A stretch of 64,000 nucleotides of DNA from Pseudacidobacterium ailaaui (GTDB lineage Bacteria; Acidobacteriota; Terriglobia; Terriglobales; Acidobacteriaceae), in the NCBI RefSeq assembly GCF_000688455.1, contig NZ_JIAL01000001.1, positions 1 to 64,000 of the forward strand, written 5' to 3'. Under the pieces are notes generated by a model. The model did no database searches. It was not told where the DNA came from and was given only the letters and a program-made list of their open reading frames with translations. Shown in pieces: positions 34,309-43,183 of this stretch. Position numbers and translations under genes: made by a program. Numbering within the stretch: position 1 is the first letter of the stretch; each line of letters opens with the position of its first letter.

Positions 34309-35211
34309 ATGAACGACTGGGTTGAATTCAGACATTTCAAGTATCTGCTGGCGATTGTGGAGCACAAGGGCTTTCGCGCAGCCGCTGAATCCCTGCACAC
34401 AGCTCAGCCAAACCTCAGCGCTCAGGCCAGGCACTTTCAGGAAATCGCTGGCGTGCATCTGTTTCGGCGATCCAGTGACGGCCGCATTCAGATCACAGAT
34501 ACAGGCGTCGCTTTTGAAGCAATCGCGCGCAATGTGCTGCAAGCGCGCGATGAAGCTCTTGCCGCGCTTGTCGCCATCGAGAGAGGTGAGATTCACTCAC
34601 TTCGCCTCGGCTGTGGTCTTTGCGTAAGCCCGGAGCTATTTCATCTGGCCTGCGAGGCACACAAGAAACTGATTCCTGGTTGCCAAATTTGGCCGGTACA
34701 CAACGATTCCGTGCGCCTTGTGCAGGAAGTCATTTCCGGCGACATCGATGCCGCGCTTGTCACCTTGCCCGTGAGCGATGACCGTCTTCAGATCGAGGAG
34801 ATCTGGCGCAACCGGTTAATGGTCTGCCTCCGCGCCAACCACCCGCTCGCTGCGCTTCCGGCATTGCAGCCGGAGCATTTGCAGGAGAATCTTTCTGTGC
34901 TGATCGATCCGCAACGGCATCCTGACGCCCATGCGGTGCTGCTGAAATTCCTGGAAGCGGCCGGTGTACACTTGCGCGAATATTCGCGAGTCTCCCACCC
35001 GCATGAACTGCAAGAACTGGTCAAAGAGGGGTATGGCTTCGCCCTTGTCTGCGAAGGCACTGTGCACGATGCGGAACTGACGACACGGCCGGTCGCCGGA
35101 ATGGACTGGGCACTGCGAACCGCATTCGCCTACAACAAGCAGAGCCATCCCAAGACGATTCCCGTGCTCCTGCGGTGCCTGAAGAAGCAACTAGGAGTCT
35201 TTCGAGCATAG
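34309..35211 (+). CDS. LysR-family transcriptional regulator
   Basis: This 300-residue regulator has an N-terminal winged helix (FRHFKYLLAIVEHKGFRAAAESLHTAQPNLSAQARHFQEIAGVHLFRRSS) and a periplasmic-binding-type effector domain from about residue 90. LysR proteins usually bind a small ligand and control nearby genes. ATG 34309 is preferred to a GTG nine bases earlier because it has a better-spaced GGGAG site. It is convergent with the TonB receptor gene; no divergently read target is adjacent. Confidence 0.92.
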   Translation: MNDWVEFRHFKYLLAIVEHKGFRAAAESLHTAQPNLSAQARHFQEIAGVHLFRRSSDGRIQITDTGVAFEAIARNVLQARDEALAALVAIERGEIHSLRLGCGLCVSPELFHLACEAHKKLIPGCQIWPVHNDSVRLVQEVISGDIDAALVTLPVSDDRLQIEEIWRNRLMVCLRANHPLAALPALQPEHLQENLSVLIDPQRHPDAHAVLLKFLEAAGVHLREYSRVSHPHELQELVKEGYGFALVCEGTVHDAELTTRPVAGMDWALRTAFAYNKQSHPKTIPVLLRCLKKQLGVFRA

Positions 35212-35281
35212 ATTATGACGGAGCCTATCGCGTGGGCGACGGATGAGCAGCAGCTTCGGTCATTGTGCACCGGTCGATTGC

Positions 35282-38200
35282 TCAAAACCGTATCCGCGCG
35301 GCGATCTGCATCAGCCGCGGCGGCATGGCGCTGACTGCCTGCCCAAAGGTTCCGCTCGAGATGTTACCCTCAACCGAAGCCGGCCCGAAAAACTGCGCGT
35401 GGTTGAGGACGTTAAACGCCTCGGCGCGCAACTCAAGGCTGCGATCATCGCCCAGAAAAAACCTGCGCGCCAGCGTCGCGTCGAGATCTTCCATGCCTGG
35501 ACCGGAGAAAAAACGCCGCCGCGCATTGCCCATCGTGCCCAGCGCGGGCAGGCCGAACTGACTGGCGTCGAAGACGGGAACTCCGCCACGAGGATTGGTG
35601 TGGATGTGAAGGGATTGGCCGCTCCAGTTCGGCGTATCGACGCCGTTGTCGTTGATGCCGTTGGGAATCGTGCCCAGCAGAGAGGTGTCGTTGTTGTTGA
35701 GCAGCGTAATCGGCAGGCCGGTGGTCAAGCGTGCGATGCCGGCAAACTCCACTCCATGCAGCGGATTCTTCGCCGAGCGCACGGGAAAAAGGTAGTCAAA
35801 CGAGGCCACGAAGTTATGCCGCATGTCAAAGGCAGAGAGTCCGCGGCTCAGCGAGGGATTGACCGGGTTGACCGGTTCAGGCAACCCCGCCGATTGATCG
35901 ATCGACTTTGCGTAGGTGTAGCTGGCCAGCAGATCGAAGCCATGCGTGCGATGGTTGAGCGTGGCGTCGAGGGCGTTATAACTGGAGTTGGCGATGGTCC
36001 GCTGCAACTCGACGCTGCCAAAGCTGGGACCGAAGACGGTGCGGGCCAACTGCTCATTGAACGGCCCGCAGGCGGAACCGAGGCTGAGGCAGAGGGCTGG
36101 ATTGGCGGGATTGGCCTCCTCAAGCACGAGCAGATGATGCGCCGATGCGCCGGTGTAGCTAAGGGTGACAAGCGTAGCCGCACCCAGTTGCCGCTCGAAG
36201 CTGGTCATCCAGTGCTGCGCGTAAGGCGTCACGTCGTTCGGCGCAACGGCAGGAATGCCGACCAGCGGTTCGAACTGGCTCCAATCGACGCTCGCATTCG
36301 GATGAGCGCGGCTGGCTCCGAAGGGCACGCGCTGCAAAGGGAAGGGCTGGACAACGCTTGCGTTCGTCGCCGCCACGGTGAAAGGCTCGGCAAACAGCGG
36401 CGGTGCGGCTGAGGTATACGTGTAGCCATACGGCGGATTGGCGCTCATGATGCCCGCCGAGAGCCCTTCGTAAGCGGTGTAATAAAGTCCGTAGCCAAGG
36501 CGAAGGCTGGTGCTGCCTGCGTTGCCAAGAAGTTTGTCCAGAAGGTTGCTGCCCGCAGCGCCGGCGGGAGAATACGCAATGCCGATGCGCGGCGAGAAGT
36601 TGTCGCGTGGCGGCGCCAGCGAGCGGGGAATGCCCGGATCGCCCGGAAAGACCAGACCCCGTGGCGCTCCGGGAAAGACCTGCGACTGCTCACCAGCCAC
36701 CAGCGTTTGCAGTTGGTTGTACTTCTCAAGCCAGGGCCGGATGCGATCCCAGCGCACTCCGTAGTTAACGATCAGATGGTCGGTTGCTCGCCAGCTATCC
36801 TGCGCGAAGGCCGCCATGTACAGATTGCGGTTATAGAAGCTGCCGGCCTGGCCCTGCGTATAGCTCGAAGCTACGCCCAGCAGGAAATCGGCGAAATCCA
36901 CACCCGTCTCCGTTCCGTTGAAGGCGAAGCTGCCGTTGAAGATGACGTCGGGATGAGTGTTGATCTGATCGATCTGCATCTCGCCGCCAAACTTCAGTCC
37001 GTGACGACCGACGATGCGCGAGAATTTGTCCATCGCTTCGTAGATGTTTTCAACCTGCACGAGAGCCGTGGTGTCCACACCGAGGGTGTAGTCATTGAAG
37101 GCGATATTTTCCACGCCTTCTGTCGAAGGCTGGAGCGGAACGATGCCGCTGAAGCCCTGTGCGGCAAGCGACGGGCCGACGCCGCCGCGCGGCTGGCCCA
37201 CGGAGTTCGCATTACGCATGAAGCTCAGTTGCGCCTCGTTGAGCATTGAGGCGCCGAAGGTCGCCGTGTGCTGAACGGTAAAAAGCTGCGCCAGCCCATT
37301 CGAGGTCGCGTCGAAGCCCGGCACGCTGGCTCCGCCCGTTCCCGTGGGATACGGATTGTCGAGCGAGTAACTGTCGAGAAAATAGTAGCCCGTCAGCGTT
37401 CCGTGGCCGTGGCTCCAGTCGGCGCGCAAGCTGCCCTTGTTGTCCTCAAGTGTCTCGGCAGCGCTCGCCGTCTCAAAGACCGCCGAGCCCGCATTCGGCG
37501 GCGGAATCGCGGCCAGCAAGGCTTTTGCCGGAGTCGACCAGATGGATTGCGGAATCCGACCGGTGGGAAAGACCTGCGCATACGGCTCGCCGGGCGTGAC
37601 CGTCTCGCCCAGCAAGGACGAAAGATGCGCCGCCCAGGCGCTGCCGTTCACGCTGCCGGTGAGCGGCGCCTGGCTGAAGTCGCCGCGCCGTTCGGCTGCC
37701 GATGGCACGGAGATATCCCCCGTGTCGATCCCCTCGGTCAGCCGCGTGCCCTGGTAGTCGCCAAAGAGGGCCAGGTTTTTGTGAAACGGCGTGCCGCCCA
37801 GCGTCGCGCCAAACTGATTCTGCCGGTAGGCCGCGCGGAGCGAGGAAAAATAATTGCGCGCATCCAGATCCGTATTGCGCAGGAAATCAAAGGCGTCGCC
37901 ATGCCACTGCGGGGTTCCGGATTTGGTGGTCACCATCACCTCGCCGCCGCTGGAGTTGCCGTACTCGGCGTCAAAGTTCGAGGTCAGCACGCGAAAACTT
38001 GCGATCGAATCGAGGTCGGGCATGATCGACGTCCCCATGTTCACGTCCTCTTCGGCATCGGCCCCGTTGACGCGAAAACCATTCGAGTCTTCCCGCTGGC
38101 CACTGATGGAGAGCGTGCCCGGATTGGCGTTGCCGGAGGGCGGCGTCGACGCCACGCCGGTCATAATCACCGCGCCCGGTTGCGCGGTGTTCACCGGCAC

Positions 38201-38686
38201 AATTCCCGGCTCGACGGCCATCAAATCGGTAAAGTTGCGTCCGTTCAGCGGAACGGCCTCCATCTTCTTCGATTCGAGCGTCTCGCCGAGTTGTGTGCTG
38301 GTGGTCTCCGCCGTCAGAGCATCGGCCGTCACCTCAACCGTCTCCGCGCCGCCGCCAGCCACCAGCGTCACATCCAGATGGGCTTGGGGGGCGGCATCGC
38401 TGACGGCCGTCTCACCGCGATACGCCGCAAATCGGGCGGCCTTCACCGCGACATGGTAGACGCCGGCCAAAGGAACCGCGAGCTGGAAGCTGCCCTGCGC
38501 GTCGGTTGTCCCGATCAACGGAGCTGCGGTGCTGTCCGGTTGCAGCGTAACCTCCGCGCCGGGAATCCGGCCGCCGGTTGTGTCATGAACGACGCCGGCA
38601 ACGGTATATCGGGGCCTCTGTGCCTGCATTTTTGTCATGCCAAGGAAGAAGAAAAGAAAAAGTACAAGGAAAATATGGCCTTTCAA
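35282..38686 (-). CDS. Oar-like TonB-dependent outer membrane receptor
   Basis: This 1134-residue protein has a signal peptide (HIFLVLFLFFFLGMTKMQAQ), a carboxypeptidase-like regulatory domain (YTVAGVVHDTTGGRIPGAEVTLQ... GSFQLAVPLAGVYHVAVKA), a plug domain with a KKMEAVPLNGRNFTDLM box and a barrel ending in aromatic RIRF. This is the typical acidobacterial TonB receptor for large substrates such as glycans or siderophores. I chose TTG 38686, where a GGAGG site lies eight bases upstream; the longer frame starts at a GTG at 38707 without a site. It is cargo of the ICE. The upstream region has TAGTCCTA boxes. Confidence 0.9.
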   Translation of the reverse strand: MKGHIFLVLFLFFFLGMTKMQAQRPRYTVAGVVHDTTGGRIPGAEVTLQPDSTAAPLIGTTDAQGSFQLAVPLAGVYHVAVKAARFAAYRGETAVSDAAPQAHLDVTLVAGGGAETVEVTADALTAETTSTQLGETLESKKMEAVPLNGRNFTDLMAVEPGIVPVNTAQPGAVIMTGVASTPPSGNANPGTLSISGQREDSNGFRVNGADAEEDVNMGTSIMPDLDSIASFRVLTSNFDAEYGNSSGGEVMVTTKSGTPQWHGDAFDFLRNTDLDARNYFSSLRAAYRQNQFGATLGGTPFHKNLALFGDYQGTRLTEGIDTGDISVPSAAERRGDFSQAPLTGSVNGSAWAAHLSSLLGETVTPGEPYAQVFPTGRIPQSIWSTPAKALLAAIPPPNAGSAVFETASAAETLEDNKGSLRADWSHGHGTLTGYYFLDSYSLDNPYPTGTGGASVPGFDATSNGLAQLFTVQHTATFGASMLNEAQLSFMRNANSVGQPRGGVGPSLAAQGFSGIVPLQPSTEGVENIAFNDYTLGVDTTALVQVENIYEAMDKFSRIVGRHGLKFGGEMQIDQINTHPDVIFNGSFAFNGTETGVDFADFLLGVASSYTQGQAGSFYNRNLYMAAFAQDSWRATDHLIVNYGVRWDRIRPWLEKYNQLQTLVAGEQSQVFPGAPRGLVFPGDPGIPRSLAPPRDNFSPRIGIAYSPAGAAGSNLLDKLLGNAGSTSLRLGYGLYYTAYEGLSAGIMSANPPYGYTYTSAAPPLFAEPFTVAATNASVVQPFPLQRVPFGASRAHPNASVDWSQFEPLVGIPAVAPNDVTPYAQHWMTSFERQLGAATLVTLSYTGASAHHLLVLEEANPANPALCLSLGSACGPFNEQLARTVFGPSFGSVELQRTIANSSYNALDATLNHRTHGFDLLASYTYAKSIDQSAGLPEPVNPVNPSLSRGLSAFDMRHNFVASFDYLFPVRSAKNPLHGVEFAGIARLTTGLPITLLNNNDTSLLGTIPNGINDNGVDTPNWSGQSLHIHTNPRGGVPVFDASQFGLPALGTMGNARRRFFSGPGMEDLDATLARRFFLGDDRSLELRAEAFNVLNHAQFFGPASVEGNISSGTFGQAVSAMPPRLMQIAARIRF

Positions 38687-38762
38687 ATGAACAACCTCCA
38701 AGAACACAATTTGCTTCGATTGCTGACGAGGAATGTCAAAGCCAGCGTCAATATACGACTCA

Positions 38763-38882
38763 ATTAGTCCTATATTGGTGCGCAGAATCCCCTTCCTCCG
38801 CTGTCCAACACTTCTTCTCGCGTTGCTTCCTGAAATTAGGACTAATTAAGTCGGATATAGATTACGACAAATTCAGTCCTAT
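38763..38882. promoter_or_regulatory. TAGTCCTA boxes upstream of the TonB receptor gene
   Basis: TAGTCCTA occurs at 38765-38772, its reverse complement TAGGACTA at 38837-38844 (inside the near-palindrome ATTAGGACTAAT), and CAGTCCTA at 38874-38881. The boxes lie 80-195 bp upstream of the TonB receptor start codon, in an AT-rich zone, and look like operator sites for a dimeric regulator. The regulator is not known; the LysR gene on the same element is one candidate. Confidence 0.65.
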
Positions 38883-39076
38883 TTTCAAGCCTCGGCTCTG
38901 CTGGGTTTCTGAGGAAATCTGACTGTGTCATTACGCGAGGCCAAATCTGACCAACGATATTCTCAATGTCTTCAAACCAACGTCTTCGAATGGGGTTCCT
39001 TCCAATTTTGCGGCGCAACCTATTTTGGTGCTTGAGTGACCAGGCATATTGCTCATACAGAAATAAATAGGGCGGA

Positions 39077-39120
39077 GTGATAGCTGGCAGCTATCGCCCG
39101 ATCAATAAAACGTATTAGAC
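39077..39120 (+). promoter_or_regulatory. Operator-like sequence upstream of the transfer operon (copy 2)
   Basis: Inverse copy of 34072-34115. It contains GATAGCTGGCAGCTATC, a perfect 17-bp palindrome around a central G, followed by CCCGATCAATAAAACGTATT 63 bp before the trbC start. Orientation relative to the downstream gene is the same as at xis, which points to a common regulator for excision and transfer. Confidence 0.8.
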
Positions 39121-39182
39121 AGCGCAGCGGGATCGTCCTACGGTTCGGCATATCGCGGCCCATCGGGCCGCTGGAGGTGCCG

Positions 39183-39506
39183 ATGAACGTGCTGCCCAAT
39201 CCCAATGCCCGGCGCCAGTCGTTGCGCCGGCTGCTCACCCGCCTCAGCCTCACCACTGTGCTGATTGTCTTTCCCGCTCTGGCCGTCGCGCAGAGCGGCT
39301 CACCCTTTGATAGCGGCCTCACCTCGCTGCAAAACCTCTTCACCGGAACCATCGCCAGGGTTGCCAGCCTGATCGCCATCGTGATCGGCGGCTACCAGTT
39401 TGCACACGGAGAGCCGGGCGCGAAGAAGACGCTGGCCGGCGTGGCGGCCGGAACGGGTATCGCCGTGATGGCCGTCAATGTCCTCAACTGGCTGTGGGGC
39501 ATCTGA
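39183..39506 (+). CDS. trbC: VirB2/TrbC-type conjugative pilin
   Basis: This 107-residue prepilin has a long signal peptide (residues 1-38, LLTRLSLTTVLIVFPALAVAQS) and two hydrophobic segments (IARVASLIAIVIGGYQFAHG and VAAGTGIAVMAVNVLNWLWGI), the VirB2/TrbC pattern. It is the first gene of the transfer operon. The ATG at 39183 has a GGAGG site; a GTG at 39177 is less likely. The product would form the pilus of the type IV secretion system. Confidence 0.85.
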   Translation: MNVLPNPNARRQSLRRLLTRLSLTTVLIVFPALAVAQSGSPFDSGLTSLQNLFTGTIARVASLIAIVIGGYQFAHGEPGAKKTLAGVAAGTGIAVMAVNVLNWLWGI

Positions 39507-39564
39507 CCGCCGCGCCCGAAGCCGCAACCGCAAACACACAACCGTTCGAGTGTGAGGGGCAACG

Positions 39565-39906
39565 ATGCAGACACACACCTATAGCCGGCCAACCATCGGC
39601 GCAGCGAGCGACGGGTCATCGCCGCCGAGGCGCAGAAACCGGGTCTACAAGAGCCTGCACAAGCCCCTCACTTACCTTGGTGTCGAGCGAACGCTGTTTT
39701 ACTTCGTCTGCGTCGGCGCGGTGGGCGCGTTCAACCTCTTCAACAGCCTGCTTGCCGGAGCAGCGGTCTTCGTCGGGGGCTTTGCCTTCGGCCATTGGGT
39801 GACGGGGAGCGATCCGGCGTTTCTGCAGATTCTCGCGAAGTCCGAACGCTACAAGAGCCGCTACGACGCGGCGAAACAAGGCACGTCCCGCGTGGAGGTC
39901 ATCTGA
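39565..39906 (+). CDS. trbD: VirB3/TrbD-type secretion protein
   Basis: This 113-residue protein has two short hydrophobic segments (TLFYFVCVGAVGAFNLFNSLLAGAAVFVGGFAFG) after an N-terminal basic region (RRNRVYKSLHKPLTYLGVERTL), the usual VirB3/TrbD form. VirB3 sits in the inner membrane with VirB4. Its stop overlaps the VirB4 start by one base (TGATG), so the two are coupled. Confidence 0.85.
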   Translation: MQTHTYSRPTIGAASDGSSPPRRRNRVYKSLHKPLTYLGVERTLFYFVCVGAVGAFNLFNSLLAGAAVFVGGFAFGHWVTGSDPAFLQILAKSERYKSRYDAAKQGTSRVEVI

Positions 39907-42410
39907 TGCTGCGTCTCGATAAGGTCATCAAGCCGTGGAAGGAGGCCGCCGCGCTTTCGGACCACATCAACCTGTACGGCTTCTGGAACGAGACGGCGTT
40001 TCTGACCAAGAGCGGCGACCTGGGGATGGTCCTGAGCGTGACCGGCGTCGATTATGAGAGTCTCGACTACGCCGGACAGGAATATGCCGTGAAGCGCCTC
40101 GAAGCCGCCCTCAAAGCATTCGGGCCGGGCTTCCACGTCTATCAATATCTCTTCAAATCGAACCGGCCGGAGATTCCCTTTGCCGACTACGACAGCCCTG
40201 TTGTCGAGGAAGCCGTGGACTACCGGCGACGGTTTTTCGCGGCCAAGGCCGACAGCCTCTACCAGATTGAAATCTTCTACTGCGTCGTGCTTGAAGGAGC
40301 GCGATCGAAGACCGGCATCCGTGCCGCGCTAGCGCAGATGTTCCGTGATCCCGGCGGAGCCGTGAATGAGCTGAAGGCCCAGTTCACAAGCAATCACATG
40401 AAGACGCTGCTGCGCGCGCAGATCAAGCGCGATCTTGCGCGGCTCGAAAGCCATGTGCAGGGATTCATCCGGCAGCTTGGCGACTTCGTGCATATCGATG
40501 TGCTCGACCAGCAAGGCCAGTTCCGGTTCTTCCGGCGTCTCGTCAACTACGACGACTGGCGGATTGCGGGCGCGCCGAAGCATACGCAGTTTCTCGATTA
40601 CCAGGTGGTCAACTCCGACATCGAGGCCGAGCGGGACCATCTGCGCGTGGGCGACCACTTCGTGCGGATTCTGACGATGAAGGAAGCTATCGGCGAGACA
40701 CGGCCGCTTGTGCTCGATGCGCTGCTCAAGATTCCAGCCAACTTTTACGCGGTCACAGAGTGGACGCCGTTGAGCATTGAGAAGGCGCGCAAGGAAGTCA
40801 ACAAGCGCCGCCGACACTTCAACATCTCGAAGACAGGCTTTGTCTCGCAACTCGGCAACGATGCGGCGCAGACCAATCCGCGCGATGTGTTGGTGGACGA
40901 ATCGAAGCAGGCCGACATCGAGAATCTGGGTAATTGCTTGCGTGAGCTGGGCGAGGGCCAGTCGCTCGGCGAGTTTTCGCTGACCATCGTACTCTATGGC
41001 CGCGACCGGCAGGCGCTCGATGAGCGCGTCGGCGCGTTCGCCGGCGTCTTTACCAACGCCGACGGCAGCCTGTTCGTTGAAACCTACAACCAGCTCAACG
41101 CCTACTTCGCTACCGTGCCCGGCGGCTACGCATTCAACCTGCGGCGAATGCTTCTCTTAAATACAAACTACGCAGACCTGTCGTTCCTGTTCACGATCCT
41201 GCCCGGCGAGAAGGTCAACAGCTATCTCAACGCCGAGTACCTCGCCGTGCTGGAGACGGACAACGCCACACCCTACTATCTGAATCTCCATTGCGGCGAG
41301 GTGGCGCACACGCTGATTCTTGGCATGACCGGTTCGGGCAAATCGTACTTCTGCAACTTCCTTTTGCAGAATGCGCAGAAGTATAAGCCATTAACTTTCA
41401 TCTTCGACATCGGCGGCAGCTTCGAGTCGCTGACGACGATCTTCGGCGGTTCGTATCTCAATGTCGGCCAGGAGACGCGCGACTTCACTATCAATCCCTT
41501 CTCACTGGCGCAGACCAAGGAGAACATGCAGTTCCTCTTCAGCTTCTTCCGCGTACTGATCGAAGGCAATAATCAGCGGTACCGGCTCGACTTCAAGGAA
41601 GAGATCAAGCTGTGGGATGCGATCGAGCGCATCTACATGCTCGAAGCCGGGCAGCGGACGGTCTCGAACTTCTCGAATATCATTGGCGAACTGAAAGACC
41701 GGCTACATCGCTGGACCCGCGCCGGGCAGTACGGGTTTCTCTTCGACAACGCCGAGGACACACTCTCGTTCAGCGAGTTCCAGACCTTCAACTTCGCCGG
41801 CTGGGGCGATGCGCCGGAGGTGCTGGAGCCGCTGCTCTTTTATGTCCTCCATCGGGCATCGAACGAGATCTGCGATCCGGCGCGGCTGGCCACCTTCAAG
41901 ATCTTCCTGCTCGACGAGGCGTGGCTGTTCATCAAGAACGAGACCATCCGCAACTACGTGGTGCAGGCGCAGAAGACATGGCGCAAGCACCGCGCCGCAA
42001 TGATCCTGGCCACGCAGTCGATCAAGGAGTTACAGGAATCGGGAATGCTGCATATCGTCTCCGAGAGCTGCCCAACCAAGATCCTTCTCGCCAACCCGGA
42101 GATGGACCGCTCGGTCTACGCCGAGGCGTTCCACTTGAACAACACGGAACTTGACCTGATTGCCGGTCTCGTTCCACCGGGGCAGATGCTCATCCGCAAG
42201 GCGCAATCGTCGAAGAAGGTCCATCTGAACGTCGATTCTGTCACGCACTGGATGGCGACCAACAACGCCAAGGACAATCTGCGCAAGCGCGAATACTTCG
42301 CGCGCTACGGCATCGCCGAGGGCCTGCGCCGGCTCGCCGAAGAGTTTCCGTTTCAGCCACGCACCATCACCACCACCACCTCTACCGCTATGAAAGGAGC
42401 CGCAGCATGA
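39906..42410 (+). CDS. trbE: VirB4/TrbE-type secretion ATPase
   Basis: This 834-residue ATPase powers pilus assembly and DNA transfer. The N-terminal domain begins IKPWKEAAALSDHINLYGF, and the ATPase domain has Walker A LGMTGSGKSYF near residue 473, a DIGGSFESL segment, and Walker B FLLDEAWLF. It sits between virB3 and virB9, as in Trb/VirB operons. The ATG at 39906 is preferred because it overlaps the virB3 stop; a frame open from 39795 lies inside virB3. Confidence 0.94.
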   Translation: MLRLDKVIKPWKEAAALSDHINLYGFWNETAFLTKSGDLGMVLSVTGVDYESLDYAGQEYAVKRLEAALKAFGPGFHVYQYLFKSNRPEIPFADYDSPVVEEAVDYRRRFFAAKADSLYQIEIFYCVVLEGARSKTGIRAALAQMFRDPGGAVNELKAQFTSNHMKTLLRAQIKRDLARLESHVQGFIRQLGDFVHIDVLDQQGQFRFFRRLVNYDDWRIAGAPKHTQFLDYQVVNSDIEAERDHLRVGDHFVRILTMKEAIGETRPLVLDALLKIPANFYAVTEWTPLSIEKARKEVNKRRRHFNISKTGFVSQLGNDAAQTNPRDVLVDESKQADIENLGNCLRELGEGQSLGEFSLTIVLYGRDRQALDERVGAFAGVFTNADGSLFVETYNQLNAYFATVPGGYAFNLRRMLLLNTNYADLSFLFTILPGEKVNSYLNAEYLAVLETDNATPYYLNLHCGEVAHTLILGMTGSGKSYFCNFLLQNAQKYKPLTFIFDIGGSFESLTTIFGGSYLNVGQETRDFTINPFSLAQTKENMQFLFSFFRVLIEGNNQRYRLDFKEEIKLWDAIERIYMLEAGQRTVSNFSNIIGELKDRLHRWTRAGQYGFLFDNAEDTLSFSEFQTFNFAGWGDAPEVLEPLLFYVLHRASNEICDPARLATFKIFLLDEAWLFIKNETIRNYVVQAQKTWRKHRAAMILATQSIKELQESGMLHIVSESCPTKILLANPEMDRSVYAEAFHLNNTELDLIAGLVPPGQMLIRKAQSSKKVHLNVDSVTHWMATNNAKDNLRKREYFARYGIAEGLRRLAEEFPFQPRTITTTTSTAMKGAAA

Positions 42411-43171
42411 ATGGCAAGCTGATCTTCATCGCCGGGCTGGCCCTGGCGCTCATCCCCCTTGGCGCGTCCGCGCAGGATGCGTCGGCGCGCACCGTCGAGT
42501 ACCACTCGCAGGACATCGTTCCCATCCACGCCAAGTTGAAGTACACGACGCTGATCGAGCTGCCGGCAACCGAGAAGATCATGGAGGCCGCCACCGGCGA
42601 CAAGGACTTCTGGGTCGTCGATGTCGTCGGCAACTTCTGCTTCGTGCATCCGGCCAAGGCTGGCATCAGCTCGAACCTGAACTTGATCACCGACAAGGGC
42701 AACATCTATTCGTTCACCCTGCAGGACGTTTCCGGCTCGACGGAGACGCCGGACCTGAAGGTGATCGTTGTGCCCGCAGACCGTTCCTCCATCGTCGCGT
42801 CCGCCGGCCCGCCGCAGTTCGTCCCGGCTGCGCAGCTTGAGCAGTCGCAACAGGCACTTGCCGCCGTGCAGTCGCACATTACTGAACTCAACGACGAGTT
42901 CAAGAGCGCCTATCCGCTTTCGCTCAAGTTCGATTACTCGTTCCACGCGAACGAAGCGCCCTTCGACATCCAGGCCATCTACCACGACGACAAGTTCACC
43001 TACATCAAGACCGACGCGCAGGAAAAGTTCTCGGTCTACGAGATGAAGGACGGCAAGCCAAACCTGATCACCTATCAGCTCAACAATGGCACCTACATCA
43101 TCCCCAAGGTGATGGACTCAGGCTACGTCGAGCTGGGCAAGAAGAAGATGGAGTTTTTGCGCAAGGGGTAG
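42407..43171 (+). CDS. trbG: VirB9/TrbG-type outer membrane core protein
   Basis: This 254-residue protein has a signal peptide (LIFIAGLALALIPLGASAQ) and two beta-rich domains, with the C-terminal one containing FDIQAIYHDDKFTYIK and KMEFLRKG, typical of VirB9. VirB9 with VirB7 and VirB10 forms the outer membrane core complex. It starts four bases inside the virB4 stop (ATGA overlap) and precedes virB10. Confidence 0.9.
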   Translation: MNGKLIFIAGLALALIPLGASAQDASARTVEYHSQDIVPIHAKLKYTTLIELPATEKIMEAATGDKDFWVVDVVGNFCFVHPAKAGISSNLNLITDKGNIYSFTLQDVSGSTETPDLKVIVVPADRSSIVASAGPPQFVPAAQLEQSQQALAAVQSHITELNDEFKSAYPLSLKFDYSFHANEAPFDIQAIYHDDKFTYIKTDAQEKFSVYEMKDGKPNLITYQLNNGTYIIPKVMDSGYVELGKKKMEFLRKG

Positions 43172-43183
43172 TGGAGGTGAGAG

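Noticed and set aside
35243-38767. Long plus-strand frames opposite the TonB receptor
   Set aside because: Antisense shadows in GC-rich DNA; the minus frame has a signal peptide, plug and barrel of a TonB receptor.
34072-39120. Reading the inverted 44-bp copies as ends of a composite transposon
   Set aside because: There is no transposase or target duplication, and each copy faces a different operon with a shared leader, which fits a regulatory site better.
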